A stretch of DNA of 64,000 nucleotides, taken from contig JAWLHE010000004.1 in assembly GCA_041690495.1 (NCBI GenBank), positions 369,089-433,088 on the forward strand. Direction: 5' to 3'. The notes beneath the pieces were generated by a model. The model was given only the letters and a program-made list of their open reading frames with translations, was not told the origin of the DNA and ran no database searches. This document shows positions 8,721-16,403 of this stretch, piece by piece (the stretch's first letter is position 1; every line of letters starts with the position of its first letter). The stretch is from DATAAP01 sp041690495. GTDB lineage: Bacteria; Pseudomonadota; Alphaproteobacteria; CACIAM-22H2. The position numbers and the translations under genes were made by a program.

Positions 8721-9158
8721 ATAAGAACGAACTTCCCTTCCAATCGGTGGGAACGGGAGCGTGCCTGTCCTTCGGCCGGGACAAGGACGAACCCCTTCCA
8801 TGGCGCTTGCTGGCGGTGCTCATACCCCCCGTCCTAGTCGGAATCAAGATCAATCAGGAGATTCTCCCGTACGTAAGACCGCTCCTCGGAAGTCATACGA
8901 CACACGAATGTCCGCTCTGCTCTCAGCAGTGCGAACCGCTCATCGACTGCTCGATCCGATTGCCTGATATCGAATCATATTCGACGTCCTGCCAGGCAGG
9001 GCGTTCGAGGACGCATCCCGGTTCAGCGGCCGCACTTGTTCCGCCAACTCGCCTCGGTTGAGTCGCGACACTGGCGAGGCGGCCGCGGCTTGCGCGCCAT
9101 CGCCGAGGATGATCGCATCAATTTTTCCGGTGAGACTCTGCGGCGTCTCTCGGCGCGG
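8721..9158. other. Intergenic region without a supported gene
   Basis: This 438-bp stretch lies between the tctC start and a convergent-side small gene. Short open frames cross it on both strands but none has a start site, codon pattern or recognisable product. It should contain the leftward tct promoter near 8721-8800. I see no clear terminator or repeat. Confidence 0.5.
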
Positions 9159-9392
9159 TCAGGCCGGATCGGCGCGGTGCGCGAGACGGAAGCGGACCTC
9201 TTGATCGATATGGTGCGCCCATGAATCCGCCTGTCCCTCACTCAACCCGTGCTCCATGGCAAGATTGCGCAGAATGCGCTTGGTGTCGCCAAGCCAGGCT
9301 TCGCGCTCGGCCTCCGGCACGGAACGAACCTTGGCGATGATGTTGCCAAGAAGCCGCTCGAAGGTCTCGCGGGCTTGTTCGTCGGCTGTCAT
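9159..9392 (-). CDS. Small conserved-type hypothetical protein (77 aa)
   Basis: From ATG 9392 the product is a charged, helical 77-residue protein (TADEQARETFERLLGNIIAK at the start). A GGAGG motif sits a few bases upstream on the coding strand, which decides the start against the much longer open frame beginning at 9659. No domain is recognised. It is divergent from the PRC-barrel gene at 9625, with 232 bp between them. Confidence 0.6.
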   Translation of the reverse strand: MTADEQARETFERLLGNIIAKVRSVPEAEREAWLGDTKRILRNLAMEHGLSEGQADSWAHHIDQEVRFRLAHRADPA

Positions 9393-9570
9393 CGCTCCTC
9401 CCTGCCTGGCGCGGCCATGTTTCGCTACTGGCAGAACGCATCGCGGCGCGCTTCGTTGGCGTCGCCGCCGGGCGCCCGAATCCGGGAACGGCCGTCGACG
9501 CTTGGCGTTGCGAAGAAGTGCAATGGGCCTTGTCGCTGCTCTTGCGGCACACGGAGCGACATGGAACCGC

Positions 9571-9605
9571 AGCCCAGCCGCGCCACCCATGCGCCTGGGC
9601 TTTTT
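9571..9605 (+). promoter_or_regulatory. Terminator-like hairpin in the leader of the PRC-barrel gene
   Basis: AGCCCAG (9571-9577) and CTGGGCT (9595-9601) can pair, followed directly by T residues. It lies about 20 bp before the start codon at 9625 and just ahead of its AAGGAG. It could be the end of an upstream transcript or an attenuator; the long 17-base loop makes it only moderately convincing. Confidence 0.35.
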
Positions 9606-9624
9606 CGTTGAAGGAGATGATGCA

Positions 9625-10182
9625 ATGAACCACCTCGTTATTTCTACCGCGCTGGCCATCGCCTTGGCAGTGCCGGCAGCCTACGCCCAGACAACCCAGG
9701 CGCCGCCCCAGCAGACTCCGACCATGAACCAGAGCCCGAGTGGAGCCGCAGGCGTGGGTGCCGTGCAGCAACAGCCCGGCGATTTCATGGTCGACGACAT
9801 CATCGGCACCAGCGTGCGCAACCAGCAGAACGAGGATATCGGCTCGGTGACCGATCTTCTCATCGACCGCAACGGGCAGGTGAAGGCCGCCGTGCTGTCG
9901 GTCGGCGGCTTCCTTGGCATTGGCGACAAGGATGTCGCGGTGCCATGGAATCAGGTGCAGGTGCGCGCCGATCCCAGCACGTACAGCGGCACGACGACCA
10001 CCGGCAGCGCCGCCGCCGAGCGCGAACCGATACTCTCGGTTAACATAACGAAGGACCAGCTGGAGCAGGCGCCCGCTTTCCAGACCATCGGCCAACAGTC
10101 GCGCGGAAGCCGCGGCACCGGTCCAAGCGGTTCCGGCTCCTCCACCATGCCCCCGGCCGGCACGACCTCACCGGCCCGCTGA
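9625..10182 (+). CDS. Exported PRC-barrel domain protein
   Basis: A 185-residue protein with a signal peptide (LVISTALAIALAVPAAYA-QTT). A Gln/Pro-rich linker follows, then a PRC-barrel domain from roughly residue 50 to 115 (DDIIGTSVRNQQNEDIGSVT, later VGGFLGIGDKDVAVPW). The tail is a Gly/Ser-rich disordered stretch. PRC-barrel proteins of this exported type are common in Alphaproteobacteria and often stress-related; the precise role is unknown. AAGGAG at 9611-9616 sets the start at 9625. A strong terminator follows the stop codon, so it is probably monocistronic. Confidence 0.88.
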   Translation: MNHLVISTALAIALAVPAAYAQTTQAPPQQTPTMNQSPSGAAGVGAVQQQPGDFMVDDIIGTSVRNQQNEDIGSVTDLLIDRNGQVKAAVLSVGGFLGIGDKDVAVPWNQVQVRADPSTYSGTTTTGSAAAEREPILSVNITKDQLEQAPAFQTIGQQSRGSRGTGPSGSGSSTMPPAGTTSPAR

Positions 10183-10194
10183 CCGTGATGGCGC

Positions 10195-10228
10195 GCGAAG
10201 GGCCGCGCCGCGGCCCTTCGCCGCTTTT
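10195..10228 (+). terminator. Rho-independent terminator after the PRC-barrel gene
   Basis: GCGAAGGGCCG (10195-10205) pairs perfectly with CGGCCCTTCGC (10211-10221) around a five-base loop, and TTTT follows at 10225-10228. It begins 12 bp after the TGA at 10180-10182. Confidence 0.75.
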
Positions 10229-10290
10229 CCATTGGACATGACCGCAAGCCGATGCCTGCCGGCCCCGCGGCGGATGCTACACTGGCAGGC

Positions 10291-11667
10291 ATGCAGAGCC
10301 CCGATGTCACGCGCCTTCTGAAGCCGGTCGCACGGCGGACACTCGACCGCAATGTCACGATCGCGGTCACCGGGCTCGCGCGCGCCGGCAAGACCGTATT
10401 CACCACGGCACTCGTGCATAATCTCATGCTTGCGCCGGGGCGCGGCGCCGAATTGCTGCCGTTCCTCGCCCCGGCGCGCGACGGCCGCATCATCGCCGCG
10501 CGTCGCGAGGAGCACGGCCCGCGCCCGTTTCCCTTCGAGGCCGCGCTGGGACGTCTCCTCGCCAGTCCGCCGAGCTGGCCACCGAGCACCAAAGGCGTCA
10601 GCGCCCTCACCCTGGAGATCGCGTATCGCGTCGCCAATCCAGTGCTGAAGCGCGCCGTCCGCCAGAGCCGCCTGACACTCAATATCGTCGACTATCCCGG
10701 CGAATGGCTGCTCGACCTGCCGCTGCTGCAGCGATCCTATGCCGCGTGGTCCGACGAGACGCTGGCGCTATGCCGGGCCGAGCCGCGTGCGGCATTCGCT
10801 GGCGAGTTCCTTGCGGCAATCGGCGCGATCGATCCGGCCGGCGCGGCGACGAACGATACCCTCGCGCAGCTCGCGCGGCTCTATCGCGATTTCCTGAAGC
10901 GCTGCCGCGATAGCGAGGCCGGCATCGCCCTCTTGCAGCCCGGCCGATTTCTCGTACCCGGCGAACTCGGCGAAGACGATGTCTTGCTGCAGTTCTGCCC
11001 GCTTCCTGCCGGCGCCGCGCCGACCGGCTCGCTCCGGGCAGAAGCGGCAAGGCGCTACGAAGCGTATCGCCGCGACGTCGTCGAGCGCTTCTATCGCGAG
11101 CATTTCCGCCGCTTTACCCGCCAGATCGTGCTGGTGGACCTGCTCACGGCATTCGCGAAGGGTCCCCAGGCGGTGGCGGAGACGCAACTTGCTCTCAAGC
11201 GCGTCCTCGACAATTTCCATGCACGGCGCGGCCGCATCCTTCATCGCCTGTTCGGAGCGCGAACCGAACGCTTGCTCTTCGCCTGCTCGAAAGCCGATCA
11301 CATCACCAGCGGCCAGTATGGCAATCTGCGCAACCTGCTGCGCGCGACCGTGGAGCCGCAGGCCGTGCAAATGCACGAGAGCGGCGCCCTCGTCGGCTAC
11401 GAGGTCGTCGCCGCGGTCAAGTGCACGAACAATCTGCGCAACGCGCATGGCACGCCGATCCTGCGCGGCCGGCCGCTCGGTGAAGCGAGCGAGAAGGATC
11501 TCGACCCCGGCGACATTCCTGAGAACATGCCTGACCCGGCGCACTGGCCGGACCTGCGCATCGGCGCCTTCGCGCCGCCGGCCATGCCCAACGCGCGCGA
11601 GCGTGGCTTGCCGAGCGTTTATCTCGACAAGGCCGCGTCGTTCCTGATCGAGGATCTGTTCCGATGA
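10291..11667 (+). CDS. ycjX: YcjX-family GTP-binding protein (DUF463)
   Basis: A 458-residue P-loop protein. The Walker A motif GLARAGKT is at residues 28-35. The family blocks LNIVDYPGEWLLDLPLL, FLKRC, LLQPGRFLVPG, TRQIVLVDLLTAFAKGPQA and LLFACSKADHIT all follow in the order seen in E. coli YcjX, with similar spacing and overall length. An in-frame ATG at 10252 would add 13 residues; starting at 10291 leaves about 20 residues before the first beta strand, as in E. coli. YcjX is linked to envelope stress but its reaction is not settled. The partner gene ycjF follows after 338 bp. Confidence 0.92.
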   Translation: MQSPDVTRLLKPVARRTLDRNVTIAVTGLARAGKTVFTTALVHNLMLAPGRGAELLPFLAPARDGRIIAARREEHGPRPFPFEAALGRLLASPPSWPPSTKGVSALTLEIAYRVANPVLKRAVRQSRLTLNIVDYPGEWLLDLPLLQRSYAAWSDETLALCRAEPRAAFAGEFLAAIGAIDPAGAATNDTLAQLARLYRDFLKRCRDSEAGIALLQPGRFLVPGELGEDDVLLQFCPLPAGAAPTGSLRAEAARRYEAYRRDVVERFYREHFRRFTRQIVLVDLLTAFAKGPQAVAETQLALKRVLDNFHARRGRILHRLFGARTERLLFACSKADHITSGQYGNLRNLLRATVEPQAVQMHESGALVGYEVVAAVKCTNNLRNAHGTPILRGRPLGEASEKDLDPGDIPENMPDPAHWPDLRIGAFAPPAMPNARERGLPSVYLDKAASFLIEDLFR

Positions 11668-12005
11668 GGCGCCAGAATGGGCCGGGCCGCCCGCCGCACG
11701 ATATTATCGCTTGTCTCGGCGCACCATGACGAGTCCGGTGAGGCGACCGCGCCAGCGAGGCTGGCCGAACCAAGTAGTCGCGTGCGCCGTATTGTCACTT
11801 CGCCCTCCGGTGCGTTCCCGGGTTTTCCATCGCTTGTCCGGTCAATCTCCTGACCAATCTTCTAGACAGTTGGAAATATTGGCATTCTGGAAGGCCTTAC
11901 GGAAGATCGAGCGTCCCCGGAAGCGGTCTGTTCACACCGGCAACGCTGATGCGCGCCACCCGCGGCCCTCGACGCCGCGGCATCAATGACCGAGAATCGG
12001 CACCG
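11668..12005. other. Intergenic gap between ycjX and ycjF
   Basis: This 338-bp region contains only short overlapping open frames that look like noise. The ycjX-ycjF pair is usually tightly packed, so the gap is slightly unusual, and a separate promoter for ycjF may lie here. No hairpin or repeat stood out. Confidence 0.45.
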
Positions 12006-12989
12006 ATGACCCGAGAGCTCGGCTTCCGCCCCGTCGATCCCGCCGCCGTGCCGATCGACACCGCGGCCCTCGCACAGATGCCCGTGCCGATCGATGAAGA
12101 GACGCAGGCGGCGAACCTTCCGGCCGTGCCGCAGGCGTCGCAGCCGCGCAAACGCTCGCCGGCGCGCTGGTTCGGATTCTCGTTGGCGCTGTTCGTCGGC
12201 GGCGTGCTCGCGGTCGAGAGCATTGAATGGGTGCGCGCCATGTACGCGCGCAACGAGGCCCTCGGCTTCGGCTTCTCGGCCCTGCTCGGCCTTGTGCTGG
12301 CAAGTGCCGCGTGGTGGACCGCGTCGGAGGTGGCGCAGATCCGCAGATTGAAAGTGGTCGAGGCGCTGCGGGCCGAGGCCGACCTGCTCGGCGGCGAAGG
12401 CTCGGAGCGCGCGCGCATGTGGATCGCCAAGGTCGAGAGCGCTACAGCGACGACGGCGGAGCGCGCGCGGCTGTTCGCGCAGGCGAACGACACAATTCTC
12501 GATACACACAGCGATGCGGACGCCCTGCAGATCTTCCGCCGCACGGTGCTGACACCGCTCGACGAGGCCGCCTATCGCGCGGTGGCGCGCGCCGCACGCG
12601 CGACGGCCCTTGGCGTGTCGGTCAGTCCGGTTGCAAGCATCGATGCAGCACTGATGATCTGGCGCAGCGTCCGGATGGTGCGACAGATCGCGCAGATTTA
12701 CGGTCTGCGGCCGGGCGCCGCCGCGACGATCACGCTCGTGCGACGGTTGCTCTACGGCGCGCTGCAGTCGGTTGCCGTGGACGTGCTCGGTGATGCCTGG
12801 GTCCAGCTCCTCGGCCATCGCTTCGCCTCCGTCCTGTCGGCGCGGCTCGGCGAAGGCGTCTTCGCCGCCGTGCGTGTCGCGCGGCTCGGCATTCTCGCCA
12901 TCGAGCAGTGCCGTCCCCTGCCCTTCGCCGAGGCGGACCGCCCAAGCCTGATGAAGCTGCGTAGCGAAATCATGGACTGGCGCGCCTGA
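12006..12989 (+). CDS. ycjF: YcjF-type membrane protein (DUF697/TIGR01620)
   Basis: A 327-residue protein. A proline-rich cytoplasmic N-terminus is followed by two transmembrane segments near residues 58-75 (WFGFSLALFVGGVLAVE) and 90-110 (FGFSALLGLVLASAAWWTA). A soluble helical C-terminal domain follows, with the DUF697 blocks GVSVSPVASIDAALMIWRS and LVRRLLYGALQSVAVDVLGD. It is the regular partner of YcjX, which supports both calls. Start at ATG 12006 is chosen over 11949, which would add a basic 19-residue stretch not typical of the family. Confidence 0.88.
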   Translation: MTRELGFRPVDPAAVPIDTAALAQMPVPIDEETQAANLPAVPQASQPRKRSPARWFGFSLALFVGGVLAVESIEWVRAMYARNEALGFGFSALLGLVLASAAWWTASEVAQIRRLKVVEALRAEADLLGGEGSERARMWIAKVESATATTAERARLFAQANDTILDTHSDADALQIFRRTVLTPLDEAAYRAVARAARATALGVSVSPVASIDAALMIWRSVRMVRQIAQIYGLRPGAAATITLVRRLLYGALQSVAVDVLGDAWVQLLGHRFASVLSARLGEGVFAAVRVARLGILAIEQCRPLPFAEADRPSLMKLRSEIMDWRA

Positions 12990-13022
12990 CCCGAAGGGCG
13001 CCGAAACGCCGGCGGCCGCCCC

Positions 13023-13051
13023 TTGTAACTTTGCGCCTTTGGCTCTATGTT
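13023..13051 (+). promoter_or_regulatory. Sigma-70-type promoter for the cold-shock gene
   Basis: TTGTAA (13023-13028) and TATGTT (13046-13051) are separated by 17 bp. Transcription from here would give an untranslated leader of roughly 125 bases before ATG 13185, which matches the long structured leaders of cold-inducible cspA genes. Confidence 0.4.
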
Positions 13052-13184
13052 ATCTCAGTCAACTCGATTTGGGTCGGCCCCGGTTATCGGTTCTTCATTG
13101 GCCCGACCCCCGTTTCCCTTCCAGATCCCGCTGACCCGCTGCGCAGGTGCACAGCGGCGTTATTATACATCTGAAGGACGTTTC

Positions 13185-13394
13185 ATGACTGTCGGTACTG
13201 TAAAATGGTTCAATTCGACCAAGGGCTTCGGGTTCATCGCGCCTGAGGACGGCTCCCAGGATGTGTTCGTACACATCTCCGCCGTCGAGCGCGCCGGACT
13301 CAGCACGCTCAACGAGGGTCAGCGCGTAAGCTTCGAGGCTCAGCGCAACCCGAAGAATGGCAAGACGGCGGCCGAGAACCTCGCCGTCGCCTGA
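13185..13394 (+). CDS. cspA: Cold-shock domain protein (CspA family)
   Basis: A 69-residue single cold-shock domain that should bind single-stranded RNA and DNA and act as an RNA chaperone. Both RNA-binding motifs are present: KGFGFI (RNP1) near residues 13-18 and DVFVHIS (RNP2) near 27-33. GAAGGACG precedes ATG 13185 and fixes the start; the longer frame from 13047 covers the leader. The long leader and nearby promoter suggest temperature-dependent control, though the cold-box sequence was not identified. Confidence 0.95.
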   Translation: MTVGTVKWFNSTKGFGFIAPEDGSQDVFVHISAVERAGLSTLNEGQRVSFEAQRNPKNGKTAAENLAVA

Positions 13395-13422
13395 CCTGGG
13401 CAAGACCGGGTCTTGAAGTCAG

Positions 13423-13446
13423 CCGCGGGCGCCAGCGCGCCCGCGG
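13423..13446. terminator. Perfect GC-rich hairpin after cspA
   Basis: CCGCGGGCGC (13423-13432) pairs fully with GCGCCCGCGG (13437-13446) around a CAGC loop, starting 28 bp after the cspA stop. No T tract follows, so it may act as a 3' stabilising hairpin or a weak terminator. Confidence 0.5.
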
Positions 13447-13496
13447 AATGCCTTGTGCCGGCCCGGGAAGGGCTGGTCAGGTCGAAGGATCGTGTC

Positions 13497-13730
13497 ATGG
13501 CAACTCACAAGCGGCGCGTGGAACGCAACGACCTGTTCGGAATGGCAGGCGCCAAGCCCGAATGGGAACAGCAACGCGACGACGCGCGCGATCTTGAGCT
13601 TGAGAAGACCCGAAGGCTACGGGCGATGCGCCTGGCGGCGCAGGCGGCGAATGCGGCCAAGCCTGCGGCCCCGCCGCGCGTTGCAGCGAAGCCTGTCCAG
13701 AAACCGCGCCGCATCGCACGGGCATCCTGA
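13497..13730 (+). CDS. Small basic hypothetical protein (77 aa)
   Basis: Reads MATHKRRVERNDLFGMAGAK and continues as a charged helix (EQQRDDARDLELEKTRRLRA) into an Ala/Pro/Lys-rich tail. AAGGA lies about ten bases before ATG 13497. The composition is that of a small nucleic-acid- or ribosome-associated protein, but no domain is recognised. It lies between cspA and another short gene in the same direction. Confidence 0.55.
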   Translation: MATHKRRVERNDLFGMAGAKPEWEQQRDDARDLELEKTRRLRAMRLAAQAANAAKPAAPPRVAAKPVQKPRRIARAS

Positions 13731-13749
13731 ACGGCGGCGCCATACCGCG

Positions 13750-13956
13750 ATGCAAACCGAAAGCTCTGGAATGACCGCCAACAAGTACCAGCCCGGACAG
13801 ACCGTGACGATGGTCGTGCGGCGTTACGAGCGCACGCCCGGCGGAAGCTTCCGCATCGTCCGGCGGCTGCCATCGGAAAACGGCATAGCACAATATCGCG
13901 TACAGTCCGTGGTCGACGGCCACGAGCGCGTGGTCAGCGAGTCCGAGCTCGTCTAG
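13750..13956 (+). CDS. Small hypothetical protein (68 aa)
   Basis: The product has a beta-rich, regularly patterned core (PGQTVTMVVRRYERTPGG, then YRVQSVVDGHERVVSESELV at the end) that looks like a small SH3-like barrel. The DGHERVV-x-ESEL ending is one I associate with short alphaproteobacterial proteins of unknown role. ATG 13750 is taken as start; ATG 13771 is a possible alternative. The stop is three bases from the convergent gene's stop. Confidence 0.55.
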   Translation: MQTESSGMTANKYQPGQTVTMVVRRYERTPGGSFRIVRRLPSENGIAQYRVQSVVDGHERVVSESELV

Positions 13957-13958
13957 CC

Positions 13959-14204
13959 TCAGCTGAATCCGCCGACCTCGATTGCAATCCTGTCTTCGCG
14001 CGACAGCGCTATACCCGTCGCTACGGCAAGCCGGAGCGCAGGTCCGTCCGGCACCGGGCTGATCGAGCGATAGGCCTTGCACGCGAGATCGAACGCGACA
14101 TGAATCGAGGCGCCGCCCGCAACCGCGCGGGCATAGACATCCCTGGCCGCTGCCGCTGCCTGATTTGCCGACTGATCCATGAGGCCGCTCCAAGCCGAAT
14201 CCAT
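13959..14204 (-). CDS. Small hypothetical protein (81 aa)
   Basis: A helical, alanine-rich product (SANQAAAAARDVYARAVAGG in its first half) followed by a segment with VATGIALSREDRIAIEVGG. No family is recognised. It is convergent with the preceding 68-aa gene, their stops almost touching, which is typical of compact real gene ends. Evidence is limited to codon pattern and packing. Confidence 0.45.
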   Translation of the reverse strand: MDSAWSGLMDQSANQAAAAARDVYARAVAGGASIHVAFDLACKAYRSISPVPDGPALRLAVATGIALSREDRIAIEVGGFS

Positions 14205-14374
14205 GCGCGCGAACCTACGCCTTGCCCCTGCCGCCTCCCATGACTACTCCGAGACAGCGCGCATGCGACAGTATTAAGCCCGCGGCGCTGGACCATTGAT
14301 CCAGGCCGCAGAACAACCCTAATCTGCATGCCTTCGCCGCCGCCAACGTCCCTGCGCGAAGTGATCGAAGCGTC

Positions 14375-15076
14375 ATGGTCGAACGAGTCGCCATAGTCAC
14401 AGCCGCCGGCAAAGGAATCGGCGCCGGCATCGCTCGCGCCCTGCATGCCGACGGATATCGCCTTGTTCTGCTGTCTCCATCCGGAAACGCGGAGAAGCTG
14501 GCGAAAGAACTGGGCGGATTCGGCGTCACCGGAAGCGTCAGCATCCCGAGCGACCTCGAGCGTCTGGTCCAGACGGCACTCGACGCCTGCGGGCGTATCG
14601 ACGCCGTCGTCAACAGCACCGGCCATCCGCCAAAAGGCAGCCTGCTCGAGATCGCCGACGCCGACTGGCATGTCGGGCTCGACATGATCCTGCTCAACGT
14701 CATCCGCATGGCTCGTCTGGTGACACCGGTCATGCAGCGTCAGGGCGGCGGCGCGTTCGTGAACCTGTCGACTTACGCGGCGTTCGAGCCCGAACCCGAC
14801 TTCGCGCTTTCCGCCGCATTCCGCGCCGCGCTGGCGAGCTGGGCCAAGGTCTACTCCGACCAGAACGCCGCCAGCGGCATCCGCATGAACAATGTGCTGC
14901 CGGGCTTTGTCGACAGTCTGCCCGCGAAGCCCGAGCGCAAGGCCCGCATACCGATGGGACGCTATGCGACGGTGGCCGAGATCGCGAATGTCGTCGCCTT
15001 CCTGGTGTCGGACAAGGCGAGCTACATCACCGGCCAGAACATCCGCGTGGATGGCGGAATCACGCGAGCGGTGTGA
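14375..15076 (+). CDS. SDR-family oxidoreductase with degenerate active site
   Basis: A 233-residue short-chain dehydrogenase fold. The nucleotide loop reads TAAGKGIG at residues 9-16, a variant of TGxxxGIG. The NSTG block (VVNSTGH) is present, and the C-terminal PMGRYATVAEIANVVAFLVS and YITGQNIRVDGG are normal for SDRs. The catalytic YxxxK is missing. Counting 13 and 17 residues from the serine in NLSTYAAF gives Leu and Phe, and the aligned segment reads LSAAFRAAL in place of Y-x-x-x-K-A-A-L. Either it uses other residues or it is a non-catalytic, binding or structural member. I have a sense of similar SAAFRA-type SDRs elsewhere, so it is probably an intact subfamily and not decay. Confidence 0.85.
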   Translation: MVERVAIVTAAGKGIGAGIARALHADGYRLVLLSPSGNAEKLAKELGGFGVTGSVSIPSDLERLVQTALDACGRIDAVVNSTGHPPKGSLLEIADADWHVGLDMILLNVIRMARLVTPVMQRQGGGAFVNLSTYAAFEPEPDFALSAAFRAALASWAKVYSDQNAASGIRMNNVLPGFVDSLPAKPERKARIPMGRYATVAEIANVVAFLVSDKASYITGQNIRVDGGITRAV

Positions 15077-15325
15077 GAGCCAGCCCGTCGAGACAGCCGC
15101 CGACGGCGCCAGGCAACGCAGCCCGCGACAGATCCGCATTCGGCCTTGCAGCGATTCGCCCCGGAAGGAGATCGCGCCGTCGGCAGTTTGCGGACAGGCG
15201 ATGTCGGCCGCTTGGTGTCCCGCGAGCATCCGTCCCGAATGGCTTCCTTGAACGCCGGGCCGAATTTACGAAGCGTTCAGCCATGGCGCGTTACAATTGA
15301 GGGTTTCAGAAATGAGGGGGATCAC

Positions 15326-15457
15326 ATGAGTTCGTCGTTGCGCGCACTTACGATACTTGCACTCATCACCCTGGCGATCGGTGCTTGTGCGAAGAAGCAG
15401 GAATACAGCCACGATGGCTGGTATGCCGTCTACGGACCTGGCGGCGGGATAGAGTAA
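15326..15457 (+). CDS. Very small lipoprotein (43 aa)
   Basis: Starts at ATG 15326 after a strong GAGGGGG site. The N-terminus is a short lipoprotein signal (LRALTILALITLAIGAC) with cysteine after IGA, giving a predicted 23-residue mature peptide anchored by its N-terminal lipid. The mature part (KKQEYSHDGWYAVYGPGGG) has an aromatic, glycine-rich end. Such minilipoproteins are common in Alphaproteobacteria with no assigned role. Confidence 0.6.
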   Translation: MSSSLRALTILALITLAIGACAKKQEYSHDGWYAVYGPGGGIE

Positions 15458-15540
15458 GCCGTCCGTCGGCATTCGTTACTTGAACTGTCGATTTGCGCGA
15501 AGCCCCGGGCCGGACATGGACCGGAGCGGGGCGTCCGCAT

Positions 15541-16002
15541 TCACGCCGCAGACGCGCGGGCGACGGCGGCGCGCCGCCCGGCCCGGATCTCGTTGATCGC
15601 GTTGCTTGCGGCAGCCGGATCTCGCACGCCAGGAATCCGGACACGTGTGTCGTCGACGAGGAGAATCGCGACCTCGCCGCAGCGGCCGCCGAACCAGGGC
15701 CGGCGCGGCGAAACCTCAGCCTCGCGCACATCATCCCATGCGATTTTGTAGATCGGATCGAGCGCCGCGCCGCGCATCGCGATGTGGGTCATTCGCAGGT
15801 GGAAGATGAAGCTGCGGCGGCTCCACGTGCAGGCGCCGGCTGCCAGCGTCAAGCCGCAAGCCGCCATCACGGGATCGAGCGGCGCAAAGGGCAGGATTGC
15901 GAAAGCGCCGATCGCGAATGGAACCCAGTAATAGGCAGCGTCCCGCTCGGCCCAGAACAGTATCGTGTCCTCTGAATTCCCGTCGCGGTCGTCCCGGAAC
16001 AT
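15541..16002 (-). CDS. Membrane protein with PH-like cytoplasmic part, hypothetical
   Basis: A 153-residue protein. A short polar N-terminus is followed by a hydrophobic pair of segments (YYWVPFAIGAFAILPFAPLDPVM and AACGLTLAAGACTW). The soluble C-terminal half has a beta-rich pattern, ALDPIYKIAWDDVREAEV then GEVAILLVDDTRVRIPGV, resembling bacterial PH-type membrane proteins such as DUF304/YcxB-like. No catalytic motif is seen. Start is ATG 16002 without a strong ribosome site. Confidence 0.6.
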   Translation of the reverse strand: MFRDDRDGNSEDTILFWAERDAAYYWVPFAIGAFAILPFAPLDPVMAACGLTLAAGACTWSRRSFIFHLRMTHIAMRGAALDPIYKIAWDDVREAEVSPRRPWFGGRCGEVAILLVDDTRVRIPGVRDPAAASNAINEIRAGRRAAVARASAA

Positions 16003-16403
16003 GTGACCTCTTGGCGTAGCATGACTTCCGCAATGCCAAGCTCACCTGCCCGTTCTTGATTCCTCCGAGCCTCTCCCAACGCGCAGCGCGCGATCCGGGT
16101 CCGCAGCCGCCCAGACGCATTGTCGCGGCATGCGGCAGTCGAACCGGGGCGGTCTCCCGGCCGGTCCGAGCTTGGCGCATGGACGAGCCGCCCGCCTTGA
16201 GCGCCGATCTCTTGCAGTCAGCGACCTTCAACGCATCGGGAGTTCATGCCTGTCGGTTGCGTCAGGGCCATGTCCGATGGACTGGCAGAGCTGAGAGCGT
16301 GTCATGACCATTTGGACAGTGGCGGTTTCGGGATTCGAAGCGATGCTGGAGCGCGGGCAAGCTTGCTTTGTCCTGCCGCCGGACCTCCAGGAAGACCGGA
16401 CAT
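16003..16403. other. Intergenic region upstream of cardiolipin synthase
   Basis: A 401-bp region separating a leftward membrane gene from the rightward cardiolipin synthase gene. It should contain both promoters. Short frames here lack any coding character. No repeat or hairpin was noticed. Confidence 0.45.

Noticed and set aside
14021..15229. 402-codon minus-strand open frame
   Set aside because: It runs antisense to the SDR gene, which has recognisable cofactor motifs; shadow frame.
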